Assembly (NCBI GenBank): GCA_028823855.1
Contig: JAPPFL010000001.1
Span: 124,001 to 188,000, forward strand
From: Albidovulum sp.
GTDB taxonomy: Bacteria; Pseudomonadota; Alphaproteobacteria; Rhodobacterales; Rhodobacteraceae
Length of the DNA stretch: 64,000 bases
Direction of reading: 5' to 3'
Part shown: piece by piece, positions 43,589 through 52,728 of the stretch
Layout: every line of letters starts with the position of its first letter
Numbering within the stretch: the stretch's first letter is position 1
The notes under the pieces: model-generated
What the model saw: the letters and a program-made list of their open reading frames with translations, nothing else
What the model was told of the DNA's origin: nothing
Database searches by the model: none
Translations under genes and position numbers: made by a program

Positions 43589-44264
43589 GGCAGTTAACTC
43601 CCGTTTTGAATGCCGAGAGGCTATTGCCCCGCAAATGTAACATCGCCGCGATGGTTCCGTGAACTTTTTGTCCGTTTAGCGTTAAGAATGAATGACCGTC
43701 TCCGGCAACGCCGGATAGCCGAGGCGCACTGTCGCTTTCAACTTTCTTTGCAACGCGGCCGGCAGCCAGGTGAAATTGCTGGTTCAAGAGTTGTCCGCGG
43801 CACAAGACGGACAAGACATCGGAAACAACCATTGGCAAATCCAGCTGCGCACGGAGAATGCGAACAAATCGATCCGCATCATTGATCGGGCAGAGGCCAA
43901 TTGCGAAGGGATCCGGCACGAGCAAAGCCTGCCTAGCCGACGGTATTTTCTCAATGCACAGGCATGCGCAGGCCGCGCAAGAAACTCGTCGGATTTAGGG
44001 TCCGCCTCCGGTTCGGATCGGCAAAGACTCTATCATGCTTGGTCTTGTTCGGGGTCTCGCTTTACCCGCAGCAGAAGTTGACTGCCGCACGAATTCGAAC
44101 TTGTTTCACCGAGGCCGAAGTTCCTTTTAGGATGTCAATTCCTTGTTAGTATTCTTTTGCGACAGGATTGGCCTCAGACTGAATATGCGATGAACTGGAA
44201 AATCTGGCTGTAGACCGGCTCGCGCGGTCGGTCTACCGTACAACGCGCCTTCGGGTTACACTCG
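43589..44264. other. Gap, nothing recognised
   Basis: About 680 bases between the phosphoesterase start and the end of the broken ATPase gene. No supported gene or RNA is seen. Confidence 0.45.
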
Positions 44265-45356
44265 TCAGGACTCTGTCCGACCACTCGATTTTTCAGGGTC
44301 TCCATCGAGAGCTGTCAGCGGAACTACTTCTCCTTGAAGGCGGAATTGTCGTTCCGAACCTCCGTAGTCGACGGCCCTGGCGAAGATATCGGGCAGTTCC
44401 TTCGCAACCAGGTTGAGCGAATCGAACCAGTCCGATGCAGCTGTCGTTCCGGATTCGATCTCGAGGGCGCCGGCGCCGCTGACGTTCTCATTGAGCAGGC
44501 CGCATTGAAAACCGCGGTTGTTCCGGAAAATGGACAGATTGGACCGGCGGCCCCGATTGAAACGGCGCTTGAGCGCTTCTACTACGACTGCCTTCTCGAG
44601 CAGCGACCCGCGAATCGGGCGGGTGCCAATCTGTCGGGGGCTTTCGATTCCGATGAGGTGGCTTGCCAGGCCGACATCGTAGAAATAGAGCTTCGGAGTC
44701 TTGATCAGCCGTTTACGGTATTTGTGCGAAACGGCGGGAGCCGAAAAACGACAGAGCTAGCTTCCAGTACCGTAAGCCAATGGCTTGCCGCTGCGTGGGA
44801 TACGCCGGCATCCGCTCCTAAGGACGACAAATTGGCCAGTTGTCCCACGCGCCCGGCGCACAGGCGAACAAATCGGCGGAAATTGGCGAGATCGCGAATC
44901 CGGGGATAGAAGCCGGAATAAAGGATGTCGTCGATGCTGTTGCTCGCGCCCGTGAGCACGCGTTCCGCAAGCGAGAACGGCAGAAGGCGAAGCAAAGCCG
45001 TGCGCCCGGCAAGAGACTGGCCAATTGCGTCGGAAAGTCGGAACTGCTCGCTTCCGGTTAAAACGAAAAAGCTATTCCGCCCTGCCTCATCCGCCAAATC
45101 CTGCAAGTTGGAAAGGAGATCGGGTACGCGTTGGATTTCGTCCAGGACCGCGCGTTGGCCAAAACGGGCAAGAAAACTACTTGGATCGGATTCCGCGAAT
45201 TTCCGCAGATCGGGCGCTTCCAGACCGACATAGTCCAGATCAGGGAATGTGGCGCGTCGAAGCGCGGTCTTACCCGATCGCCGCGGCCCCGTACCGTGAC
45301 AAATAGTACGGCTCAATCAAGCCGACTAGGCAAGGTGGGACTTCGCGCTCGATCAT
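44265..45356 (-). pseudogene. AAA+ ATPase of the DUF4143 family, frameshifted twice
   Basis: Read from ATG 45356 on the minus strand, MIEREVPPCLVGLIEPYY is followed by a frame change, then the Walker A GPRRSGKT, a LDEIQRVPDLLSNLQDLADE block with the Walker B, VLTGSEQFRLS and the linker to the DUF4143 domain (DILYSGFYPRI, RDLANFRRFVRLCAGRVGQL). A second frame change near 44720 restores KRLIKTPKLYFYDVGLASHL, RGSLLEKAVVVEALKRRFNR and a PD-(D/E)xK-like end to the stop at 44265-44267. Such ATPases are common, mobile and often encoded singly. The full-length protein cannot be made. Confidence 0.85.
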
Positions 45357-46550
45357 GGCGCACCACGGCGTAAGATAATTTAACTTTGCAGGTTCAACCT
45401 GAAAATTGTTAAACGGATTACCCTGTTCCAGTTGCCAAAGCTGGACACTCAGTTCGTGCGAGAAGGCAACAATGCATTATCGTTCGAATCGGAAAGGCCG
45501 CCTAGGGCCATTCAATCCATCCGCCGAGAAGACGAAGGAGTGCATTAAGTGGCAGCAGTGGCACTAGTGCGCGCTGAAACCGTTCCGATGAGCCTGGCCA
45601 ATCACCGGAGTACGTTGCGAAATCGAGCGATTCTTCGTCAAGTTTCGAGGGTTGGCGCAGACCCGCCACCGGTACGAGCAATAGCTGTACCGAATTTACG
45701 ATCAACGGAAGAATCTCGCTCTCGCGGTCGCGCTCCCGGCGTCGTCGGTACAGGTGCACGAGTACCGTTGGCGGAACAATTCGATAGATTTCGGGTGCCG
45801 TCTTGAGTTGCTTTGGGAAAAATCGTTGCCAATGTGCACGACGGGGATGCGGTGCACAGCGCCGGGTAGTCGAAAAATGTCAGTTTGGCCGTCCCGAGGA
45901 CCGCGAACGGACTTCGCTCGAAATCGGAGCGTACGCGAAATGCTACCGGCAAAGGACTAGTCGTCCCCGGCCTGTCTTCATCGACGAGTTCGGGGCGAAT
46001 CCGACATGGAGCCGCCAAGCGGCCGGACACCAGTGAGTCGGCACCTGTTCGGTCGAGTGCCGCAAGGCCAAAGGAACACCATGACCTGCATCGCTGCACC
46101 GCACGTGGACCGAACCTCCTCGACTTGCATCCTCTATAGCTCGATCGACGGAATCGACGCCCTCAGCTAGGCTGAGTTTTAAATGATTCGGACGCCGCCG
46201 ATAGGAGACGTCGCGGCTATGACTACCTCTCCTGCCGAAAGCGCAGAGCCATTAGGAGGATGAACCGATAGTCCGTGCCTGTTAACTGTTTCTTTATCAC
46301 GGATTTTAGTTCGTACTAGCGTGCCCATGCCAACCATTTGCATAGCCCGCTAGGCGCGGCAGAGAGTACTACAGAGCCGGCCACTCGACGCATCGGGATT
46401 CTGGTTGACGGGTATGCAGCGGCGGAATTTGCAAATTACTTCAACAGTTCAGGCTACGGGTCCCAATGAAATCATCCCGCTCCGAATCAATTGCGCATAC
46501 GAACTCGTTAATGCGAGCCCGCATGGGTCAAAACAAAATCTTTGAGTTGA
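45357..46550. other. 1.2-kb gap, nothing recognised
   Basis: Minus-strand frames at 45502-45759 and 45638-46099 are open but overlap one another in different frames and show no family motif. There is no tRNA or repeat. It probably represents decayed sequence next to the broken ATPase gene. Confidence 0.4.
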
Positions 46551-47576
46551 ATGAAAGCCCTTGATACGACTAGAGCGCATATGAACAAAATGACAAGCGG
46601 CGCTTCGGAGATCGAACTCGTGCCTCAGATGTTAAATGAACGAATCGCCTATTTCAACGGCAAATTCGTAACCGAAAGCAAGGTGCTGGTTCCCTTTCGA
46701 GACAAGAGCTTTCTTTACGGAGACGGCGCTTTCGAAATGACCCGCACTTTTAATCACCGAATATTCCGCCTCGGCGAACATCTTGAACGATTCTACAGGT
46801 CATTGCGCGCCCTGCGTCTCGATGCCGGGATGCCATTGGCTGACATGCAATCAATCACCGAACAGGTTTTCGATGCAAACTTGCATCTTTTAGGAAAGAA
46901 CGACGACTATTGGGTCGCGCAGCGCGTCACGGGCGGCATTCGCAAGGTCGAAGGCGATCATTGGGATGAATACGGTCCGACTGTAATCGTTGAATGCCTT
47001 CCCATGCCCATGGCTGAAAGAGCCGCTTTTTTTCGCGACGGCATTCGGGTAGTTACGCCATCCATTCGCAGAACGCCTCCTGACGCCCTAACTCCACGCG
47101 CCAAGAGCCACAATTACCTGAACTTGATTTTGGCCGATCGGGAAGTCCAGTCGATGCATCCTGGATGCTGGGCCGTTCTTCTCGATATCAACGGCAATCT
47201 TTGCGAAGGCATAGGCAGCAATATCTTTCTAGTACGCGACGGGAAATTGCTTACGCCCAAAGCCCAGTTCATACTTGCCGGAATTAGCCGCAGAACCGTC
47301 ATCGAAATCTCCCGCGACCTCGGCATCCCCTTCGAAGAAACAGACATTGATCTATATGACGCGTACACCGCGGACGAAGCGTTCATTACCTCCACGAGCC
47401 TCTGCGTCTGTCCGATCTCAAAATTTAACGGCGTCGACTTAGCGATTTACGGTCAAATAACGCGAGCGATCACGAAAAAGTACATCGACTTGGTCGGCTG
47501 CGACTTCGTTCAGCAATACCTCGACTGCCTGCCCGAAGGCGAAATCGGAGGAATTTCGCCGTTCGCGGTCGCTTAG
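46551..47576 (+). CDS. Class IV aminotransferase (branched-chain/D-amino-acid transaminase-like)
   Basis: The 341-residue fold-type-IV PLP enzyme shows ERIAYFNGKFVTESKVLVPF, the DKSFLYGDGAFEMTRTFNHR block, the Schiff-base Lys in RAKSHNYLNLILAD and the LCEGIGSNIFLV and VIEISRDLGIPFEETDIDLY segments, with FITSTSLCVCPI near the end. The family includes branched-chain and D-amino-acid transaminases and (R)-selective omega-transaminases; specificity is not clear, because the substrate-defining residues differ from IlvE. An ATG at 46581 is an alternative start. It is the first gene of a plus-strand catabolic block. Confidence 0.85.
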   Translation: MKALDTTRAHMNKMTSGASEIELVPQMLNERIAYFNGKFVTESKVLVPFRDKSFLYGDGAFEMTRTFNHRIFRLGEHLERFYRSLRALRLDAGMPLADMQSITEQVFDANLHLLGKNDDYWVAQRVTGGIRKVEGDHWDEYGPTVIVECLPMPMAERAAFFRDGIRVVTPSIRRTPPDALTPRAKSHNYLNLILADREVQSMHPGCWAVLLDINGNLCEGIGSNIFLVRDGKLLTPKAQFILAGISRRTVIEISRDLGIPFEETDIDLYDAYTADEAFITSTSLCVCPISKFNGVDLAIYGQITRAITKKYIDLVGCDFVQQYLDCLPEGEIGGISPFAVA

Positions 47577-47737
47577 CCGAAACGCGAAGGATCCGGTGTC
47601 CGAGAAAAAATTGGACAGATCGAATCGAATACGACCGCTATTTTGCCAAGACAATTTATGCCGTCCCGCTCAAATTCGCGGGCAGCGGGTAATTCATTTA
47701 CCGGTTTCCGCGCCACCGCTCAGCTAAGGAAAAACGA

Positions 47738-48898
47738 ATGGAATTTGGCCTAAGCGAAGAACAGGAACTGATTGTGAGGTCCGTTCGCAATTTTGTCGAA
47801 AATGAGATTTTTCCCTACGAATCGGAAGTCGAAAAAACCGGGCAGGTCCGCCGGGAATTGGGGCGTCAAATAGCGGACAAGTGCATTGAGGCCGGATTCT
47901 ATGCGAGCAATCTGCCCAATGAAGTTGGCGGCGGCGGTTTGTCGCATCTGGAATTCACGCTGGTTGAGCGCGAACTCGGTAGAGGTTCGCAGGGTTTGAC
48001 TGTCTTCTTCGGACGCCCGTCGGGAATCCTCATGGCGTGCCGCGGCGAGCAGCGCGAAAAATACTTGCTGCCCGCAGCGAGAGGGGAAAAGTTCGACGCC
48101 CTTGCCATGACGGAGCCTGAAGCGGGGTCCGACGTGCGGGGTATGCAGTGTTCGGCTAAGCGGGACGGCGGCGACTGGATCGTTAATGGCACCAAGCACT
48201 TTATCAGCCACGCCGACATTGCCGATTTCGTGATCGTGTTCGTTGCCACGGGGCAAGAGGAGACGCCACGAGGGCCGAAAAAGAGAATTTCCTGTTTTCT
48301 TGTTGACCGAGGCGCGCCGGGATTTGAAATCGCGCCAGGCTACGACTCCATATCCCACAGAGGCTATCAAAACTGCGTGCTTCGCTTCGACGACTGCCGG
48401 CTTCCGGCAAGCCAGATGCTGGGTGAGGAGCACCGAGGCTTCGAACTGGCCGAAGAATGGCTCTATGCGACGCGACTCACCGTCGCTGCAACATGCGTGG
48501 GTCGTTCCCGCAGAGCACTGGAATTGGCGGTACCGCACGTCGTTGAGCGAAGGCAATTCGGAAAGCAAATCGGAAAATTTCAGGGAGTGAGCTTTAAACT
48601 AGCCGATATGATTACGGAAATCGATGCCGCCGATTGGCTGACACTTGCCGCCGCCTGGCGCCTGGACGCGGAATTGCCCGCGGCACGGCAAATCGCGAGC
48701 GCAAAACTCTACGCTTCGGAAATGCTTGCTCGCGTAACCGACGAATGCATCCAGATTCATGGTGGCATGGGACTCATGGCGGACTTGCCTTTCGCCCGCT
48801 TTTGGAGGGACGCGAGAGTCGAAAGAATTTGGGACGGTACTTCGGAAATCCAGCGGCACATAATAAGCCGCGAACTCTTGCGGCCGCTAGGCGGCTAA
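47738..48898 (+). CDS. Acyl-CoA dehydrogenase
   Basis: The 386-residue flavoprotein shows the usual acyl-CoA dehydrogenase blocks: MEFGLSEEQELIVRSVRNFV at the N-terminus, AMTEPEAGSDVRGMQ and KHFISHADIADFVIVF around FAD, and RRQFGKQIGKFQGVSFKLAD, QIHGGMGLMADLPFARFWRD and RVERIWDGTSEIQR at the C-terminus, the last close to where family enzymes place the catalytic Glu. AAGGAAAA precedes the ATG. It sits directly before an acyl-CoA synthetase and a CaiD, so its likely job is to desaturate the CoA ester those enzymes make or use, for example gamma-butyrobetainyl-CoA to crotonobetainyl-CoA. Confidence 0.92.
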   Translation: MEFGLSEEQELIVRSVRNFVENEIFPYESEVEKTGQVRRELGRQIADKCIEAGFYASNLPNEVGGGGLSHLEFTLVERELGRGSQGLTVFFGRPSGILMACRGEQREKYLLPAARGEKFDALAMTEPEAGSDVRGMQCSAKRDGGDWIVNGTKHFISHADIADFVIVFVATGQEETPRGPKKRISCFLVDRGAPGFEIAPGYDSISHRGYQNCVLRFDDCRLPASQMLGEEHRGFELAEEWLYATRLTVAATCVGRSRRALELAVPHVVERRQFGKQIGKFQGVSFKLADMITEIDAADWLTLAAAWRLDAELPAARQIASAKLYASEMLARVTDECIQIHGGMGLMADLPFARFWRDARVERIWDGTSEIQRHIISRELLRPLGG

Positions 48899-48908
48899 GT
48901 TGGACCCG

Positions 48909-50954
48909 ATGAGCAATCTTGCGCGCATGTTCAGGCCGCGAAATGTCGCCGTGTATGGCGGAACCTGGGCTGAATCGGTTGTTGCCAACTTAAGGTCGAT
49001 GAATTTCAAGGGCGGGATTTGGCCAATTCATCCCGTCAAGAGCGAAGTAGGAGGAATTAGATGCGTCCGTAGCGCAGCCGAATTGCCGGAGCCGCCAGAT
49101 GTCGCGTTCGTCGGCGTCAACAGGCATCGAACTCCGTCTGTTCTCGCGGAACTCAGCCGAATTGGCGCCGGCGGCGCCGTGTGCTTTGCCTCGGGCTTCG
49201 CCGAATCCGGAATTGAGGATCCGGCTGCCAAGGAATTGCAGAAAAAACTATTGCGCTCGTCTCGCGATATGCCGTTGCTTGGTCCGAATTGCTACGGATA
49301 CTTGAACTTTCTCGACGACGTGGCGATTTGGCCCGACCAGCATGGCGGCCGGCCATGCAATTCCGGGGTCGCGGTAATCGGCCAAAGTTCAAATATTCTC
49401 ATTAATTTGACCATGCAGGCGAGAGCTCTTCCGATTGCATTTGCTGTTGCGGTCGGAAACCAGGCAAGGCTTTCACAGGCGGCGATCGCCGACTTTCTGA
49501 TCAATGACGAAAGAATCACTGCGGTTGGGCTGCACATTGAAGGATTCGGAGACATCCGTTCATGGGAAAAATTCGCAATTTCGGCGCGACGCTTGGGCAA
49601 GCCGGTCATCGCGCTCAAGGCCGGAAAGAGCGCCGAAGCCATGGCAGCGGCTGTTTCCCATACCGCTTCAATCATGGGAAGCGATGCCGGAGCGGCCGCG
49701 TTGTTGAAGCGGCTCGGCATAGTAAGGGTGCCAAGCTTAACCGAATTTGCGGAAACTTTGAAAATCCTCCACATGGGCGGACCGTTGCCCGGTAAGAATC
49801 TCGTCTCTCTTTCCTGCTCAGGAGGCGAAGCAGCCCTGTTGGCGGATTGCGGAAGGAAATTCGGTTTTCATTTCCCCGACGTCAGCGAATCGCAGACAAT
49901 TGCCTTAAGAAGTGTTCTCGGCCATTTGGTCCACATAGCCAACCCTCTCGACTACCACACATTCATCTGGAACGATGAACAGGCCCTGCGAGCGACATTC
50001 GAGGCGATGCTGGAGGGACGGCCGGATCTAGCTGTAATCATTATCGACTTTCCGAGAAGGGACCGCTGTTCCGACGAATCATGGCACCCGGCGGTAGCGG
50101 CAATCGTTTCGGCTCGGAAGAAAACCGGCGTTCGCACCGCCGCCATCGCTAGCATGCCCGAAAACATGCCCGAACACTGGTCTCGAAAATTTTCCGACTC
50201 GGGCATCATACCGCTTTTGGGAATTGAAGACGGTTTGGCAGCCGCGGCGGCGGCGGCGGAAGTCTATTCAGCGATGCGTCGACCAGCCGCAAAACCGCTG
50301 CTAAGCTGCGAAGTTGATTCGAAGCCTGTTAGAACGGTTGGCGAGTACCGCGCGAAGACCGAACTCGCGAATTTCGGCCTTTCGCTCCCAATATCGAGAT
50401 TTTGCTCGTCGCCTGAATCGGCTTCGGAAGCAGCCAAGGAAATCGGGTTTCCGGTGGCGCTCAAGGGGGCAGGCTTCGAACACAAGACCGAAGCGGGCGC
50501 TATCAAGCTCGGCCTCCGCGACTCTGGTTCCGTGCTTGAAGCGGCTAAAGGCATGGCTTCATCGGACGGGTATCTGGTTGAGCAGTACATCGAAGAATCG
50601 GGCGTCGAATTGATAATTGGAGTCGTTCGCGACCCGTCGGCGGGGTTTTTGCTCGCGATAGGCGCCGGTGGCGTGCTTGCCGAACTGCGCGGCGACACTC
50701 AGCACTTGTTGCTGCCTGTCGAAGCCGACGATATTGGCATCGCCCTTCGCAACTTGAAAATCTGGCCGCTCCTGGAAGGATTCAGAGGCGGCCCTCCGGT
50801 CGACCGTAAAGCGTTGGTGAAGGCCGTGCTTGCCGTGGCGGCATACGCGGAATCTAATTCCCGCATCCTTGCCGAAATCGAAGTCAACCCGTATTTGGCC
50901 CTTTCAAGAGGCGGCTACGCGCTCGATGCATTAATTCGGAAATTCGAAACTTGA
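48909..50954 (+). CDS. NDP-forming acyl-CoA synthetase (acetate-CoA ligase family)
   Basis: The 681-residue single-chain enzyme combines a CoA-binding domain (RPRNVAVYGGTWAESVVANL, LPEPPDVAFVGVNRHRTPSV), succinyl-CoA-ligase-like domains with the phosphorylated His in KAGKSAEAMAAAVSHTASI, and a C-terminal ATP-grasp domain (about 455-680; FPVALKGAGFEHKTEAGAIK, LVEQYIEESGVELIIGVVRD). It makes a CoA thioester from an acid with ATP (or GTP) cleaved to NDP. A TTG nine bases upstream is possible, but the ATG fits family starts. It follows the acyl-CoA dehydrogenase by ten bases and precedes caiD by seven, so the three are one operon. Confidence 0.9.
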   Translation: MSNLARMFRPRNVAVYGGTWAESVVANLRSMNFKGGIWPIHPVKSEVGGIRCVRSAAELPEPPDVAFVGVNRHRTPSVLAELSRIGAGGAVCFASGFAESGIEDPAAKELQKKLLRSSRDMPLLGPNCYGYLNFLDDVAIWPDQHGGRPCNSGVAVIGQSSNILINLTMQARALPIAFAVAVGNQARLSQAAIADFLINDERITAVGLHIEGFGDIRSWEKFAISARRLGKPVIALKAGKSAEAMAAAVSHTASIMGSDAGAAALLKRLGIVRVPSLTEFAETLKILHMGGPLPGKNLVSLSCSGGEAALLADCGRKFGFHFPDVSESQTIALRSVLGHLVHIANPLDYHTFIWNDEQALRATFEAMLEGRPDLAVIIIDFPRRDRCSDESWHPAVAAIVSARKKTGVRTAAIASMPENMPEHWSRKFSDSGIIPLLGIEDGLAAAAAAAEVYSAMRRPAAKPLLSCEVDSKPVRTVGEYRAKTELANFGLSLPISRFCSSPESASEAAKEIGFPVALKGAGFEHKTEAGAIKLGLRDSGSVLEAAKGMASSDGYLVEQYIEESGVELIIGVVRDPSAGFLLAIGAGGVLAELRGDTQHLLLPVEADDIGIALRNLKIWPLLEGFRGGPPVDRKALVKAVLAVAAYAESNSRILAEIEVNPYLALSRGGYALDALIRKFET

Positions 50955-50961
50955 ATCTGCC

Positions 50962-51747
50962 ATGACTGACTCTCCGCTTGCGATTCGCCGCGAAGGCCGA
51001 ATTCTCGAAATTACTCTCAATAGGCCGAAGGCAAACGCTATAGACCTCAGCACGAGCCGACTTATGGGCGAGACATTCATGGAGTTTAGAGATTCGCCCG
51101 AAATGCGGGTCGCGATTTTGCGCGCCGAAGGCGAAAAGTTTTTCTCCGCCGGTTGGGATCTGAAAGCGGCCGCCGGCGGCGATGATGTCGACGGCGATTA
51201 CGGCATAGGCGGGTTCGGCGGGCTGCAGGAACTCGGCAACATGAACAAGCCCGTGCTTTGCGCAGTGAATGGGATCTGCTGCGGGGGCGGATTGGAGCTT
51301 GCACTCTCCTGCGACCTAATTCTGGCGAGCGAAACGGCGACATTTGCGCTTCCCGAAATACATTCCGGCACGGTCGCCGATGCCGCTTCAATCAAATTGC
51401 CGAAGAGAATTCCCTACCACGTGGCCATGGATCTTCTCCTTACCGGACGCTGGTTCGATGCGGAGGAAGCGAAGCAATGGGGGCTCGTCAAAGAAATCAC
51501 AACGCCGGAGAATCTTCGAGAAGCGGCGTGGGAACTTGCGCGCCTTCTCGACAGCGGCCCTCCCCTAGTCCACGCGGCCATCAAGGAAGTCGTCCGCGAA
51601 TCGGAAAATATGAGATTCCAGGACGCCCTCAACAGGGTGACCAAACGGCAAATGCCAACCGTAGATCGGTTGTATTCGAGCGAAGACCAGCTCGAAGGAG
51701 CGCGGGCGTTCGCCGAAAAGCGACCGCCCGTCTGGAAAGGGAAATAA
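50962..51747 (+). CDS. caiD: Crotonobetainyl-CoA hydratase (carnitinyl-CoA dehydratase)
   Basis: The 261-residue crotonase-family enzyme follows E. coli CaiD along its whole length: ILEITLNRPKANAID, EKFFSAGWDLKAAAGG, CGGGLELALSCDLILASETA and the C-terminal SEDQLEGARAFAEKRPPVWK. Family acid residues correspond to Glu112 and Glu132. CaiD interconverts crotonobetainyl-CoA and carnitinyl-CoA. In place of CaiD's I-V-P-D-S-G-G-V block it has HSGTVADAAS, so the substrate may differ slightly. The upstream CoA synthetase and dehydrogenase would complete a gamma-butyrobetaine to carnitine sequence; no CaiB CoA-transferase or CaiT transporter is in the window. Confidence 0.88.
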   Translation: MTDSPLAIRREGRILEITLNRPKANAIDLSTSRLMGETFMEFRDSPEMRVAILRAEGEKFFSAGWDLKAAAGGDDVDGDYGIGGFGGLQELGNMNKPVLCAVNGICCGGGLELALSCDLILASETATFALPEIHSGTVADAASIKLPKRIPYHVAMDLLLTGRWFDAEEAKQWGLVKEITTPENLREAAWELARLLDSGPPLVHAAIKEVVRESENMRFQDALNRVTKRQMPTVDRLYSSEDQLEGARAFAEKRPPVWKGK

Positions 51748-51839
51748 GATGCTTCAACCGCCGAGGTTTTCGACTTTCACCGTATTCGGGCCAAATTTGA
51801 CATTTGGCGGCAAGCTTTAGCTTGAAGCTAGGGATTCGA

Positions 51840-52388
51840 CTAACTGCCGGCGGTCTCCCATTTTCCGTTCGCCCCGCGGCAAGCAAGCAGCGCATCCGTT
51901 CCGCTCCCTTCGGCGCTCCGCCAAGCGGACCGGTAGGGTCGGCACATCCTTCCGAACTGTTCTCTGACCGCACCCGGATATATCGTACCTGAAAAATCCA
52001 AATGGCTCCAGTTCTTGGCTTTGCCGCTATTCAGCGATTCCTGCAACGCTCTGTCGAACACGGTCAAAATTTCGTCCATCGGATCGCCGCCGTACGCGTC
52101 GGTTACACTTCCAGCTTGGTCGATAGTGGCCGTGGATGAGGCAATACCCTGAGAATTCGAATCCGGCCTGTTGGCTTCCGTTAGCAGGCCCGCAATAATT
52201 GCGCCGGTTCCCGCTCCCACCAAAGCGCCCTCTTCCTTGTCCTTTTCGGACGAAACCGCCATTCCTATACCTGCGCCAACTGCAGCGCCCGCGGCCGAAT
52301 TAATCAGATTCTCTTGCTGAGTCGCATTGCATCCAACCAAGAGCGCGGTCGCAATAACCGCACCTAGGCATTTGGTTCCCTTATTCAT
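51840..52388 (-). CDS. Glycine-zipper lipoprotein
   Basis: The 182-residue product begins with a lipoprotein signal (MNKGTKCLGAVIATALLVGC; lipobox LLVGC, lipidated Cys at 20). A glycine-zipper segment follows (GAAVGAGIGMAVSSEKDKEE and ALVGAGTGAIIAGLL), of the type that inserts in or spans the outer membrane, and then a polar C-terminal part with several conserved-looking aromatic residues. AAGGAGAG precedes the ATG at 52388; a longer frame upstream is not needed. It interrupts the plus-strand catabolic block and is transcribed in the opposite direction. Its function is unknown. Confidence 0.82.
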   Translation of the reverse strand: MNKGTKCLGAVIATALLVGCNATQQENLINSAAGAAVGAGIGMAVSSEKDKEEGALVGAGTGAIIAGLLTEANRPDSNSQGIASSTATIDQAGSVTDAYGGDPMDEILTVFDRALQESLNSGKAKNWSHLDFSGTIYPGAVREQFGRMCRPYRSAWRSAEGSGTDALLACRGANGKWETAGS

Positions 52389-52728
52389 CCTGCTCTCCTT
52401 CGCAAAGCTAAAATTCCGCCGACACGCGCCGTATGGCCGCATCATACCGAATTCTGCGCAAAGTCAATATAGCGTTTTCGGAGCCAGTACCCTAAGCTTC
52501 TTCGAAAACCCGGCGTTTATTCGTTTCACAATTTCTTTATCCCGATACCCCAATTGCCGAAGTCTAGGACTAAACCGAATCGAATTCGGGAATTTTGCCT
52601 ATCGCTTGACAATTGCGGGACGGGAATAAATCTATCCGAGCCGGAAGATTCATAATATTCGTCCGCGGCCGGCGCTTGGGCGCACGGTATTGTTCGCCAT
52701 CGCCCGCTTAATTCGGAGACTGCAACAC
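52389..52728. promoter_or_regulatory. Divergent gap; TTGACA -35-like element
   Basis: About 340 bases between the lipoprotein and kinase starts. TTGACA occurs at 52606-52611 on the plus strand, but no good -10 lies at normal spacing. No gene or repeat is recognised. Confidence 0.3.

Noticed and set aside
45502-46099. Two overlapping minus-strand frames next to the broken DUF4143 gene
   Set aside because: They overlap in different frames without family motifs; they may be decayed sequence but nothing supports a call.
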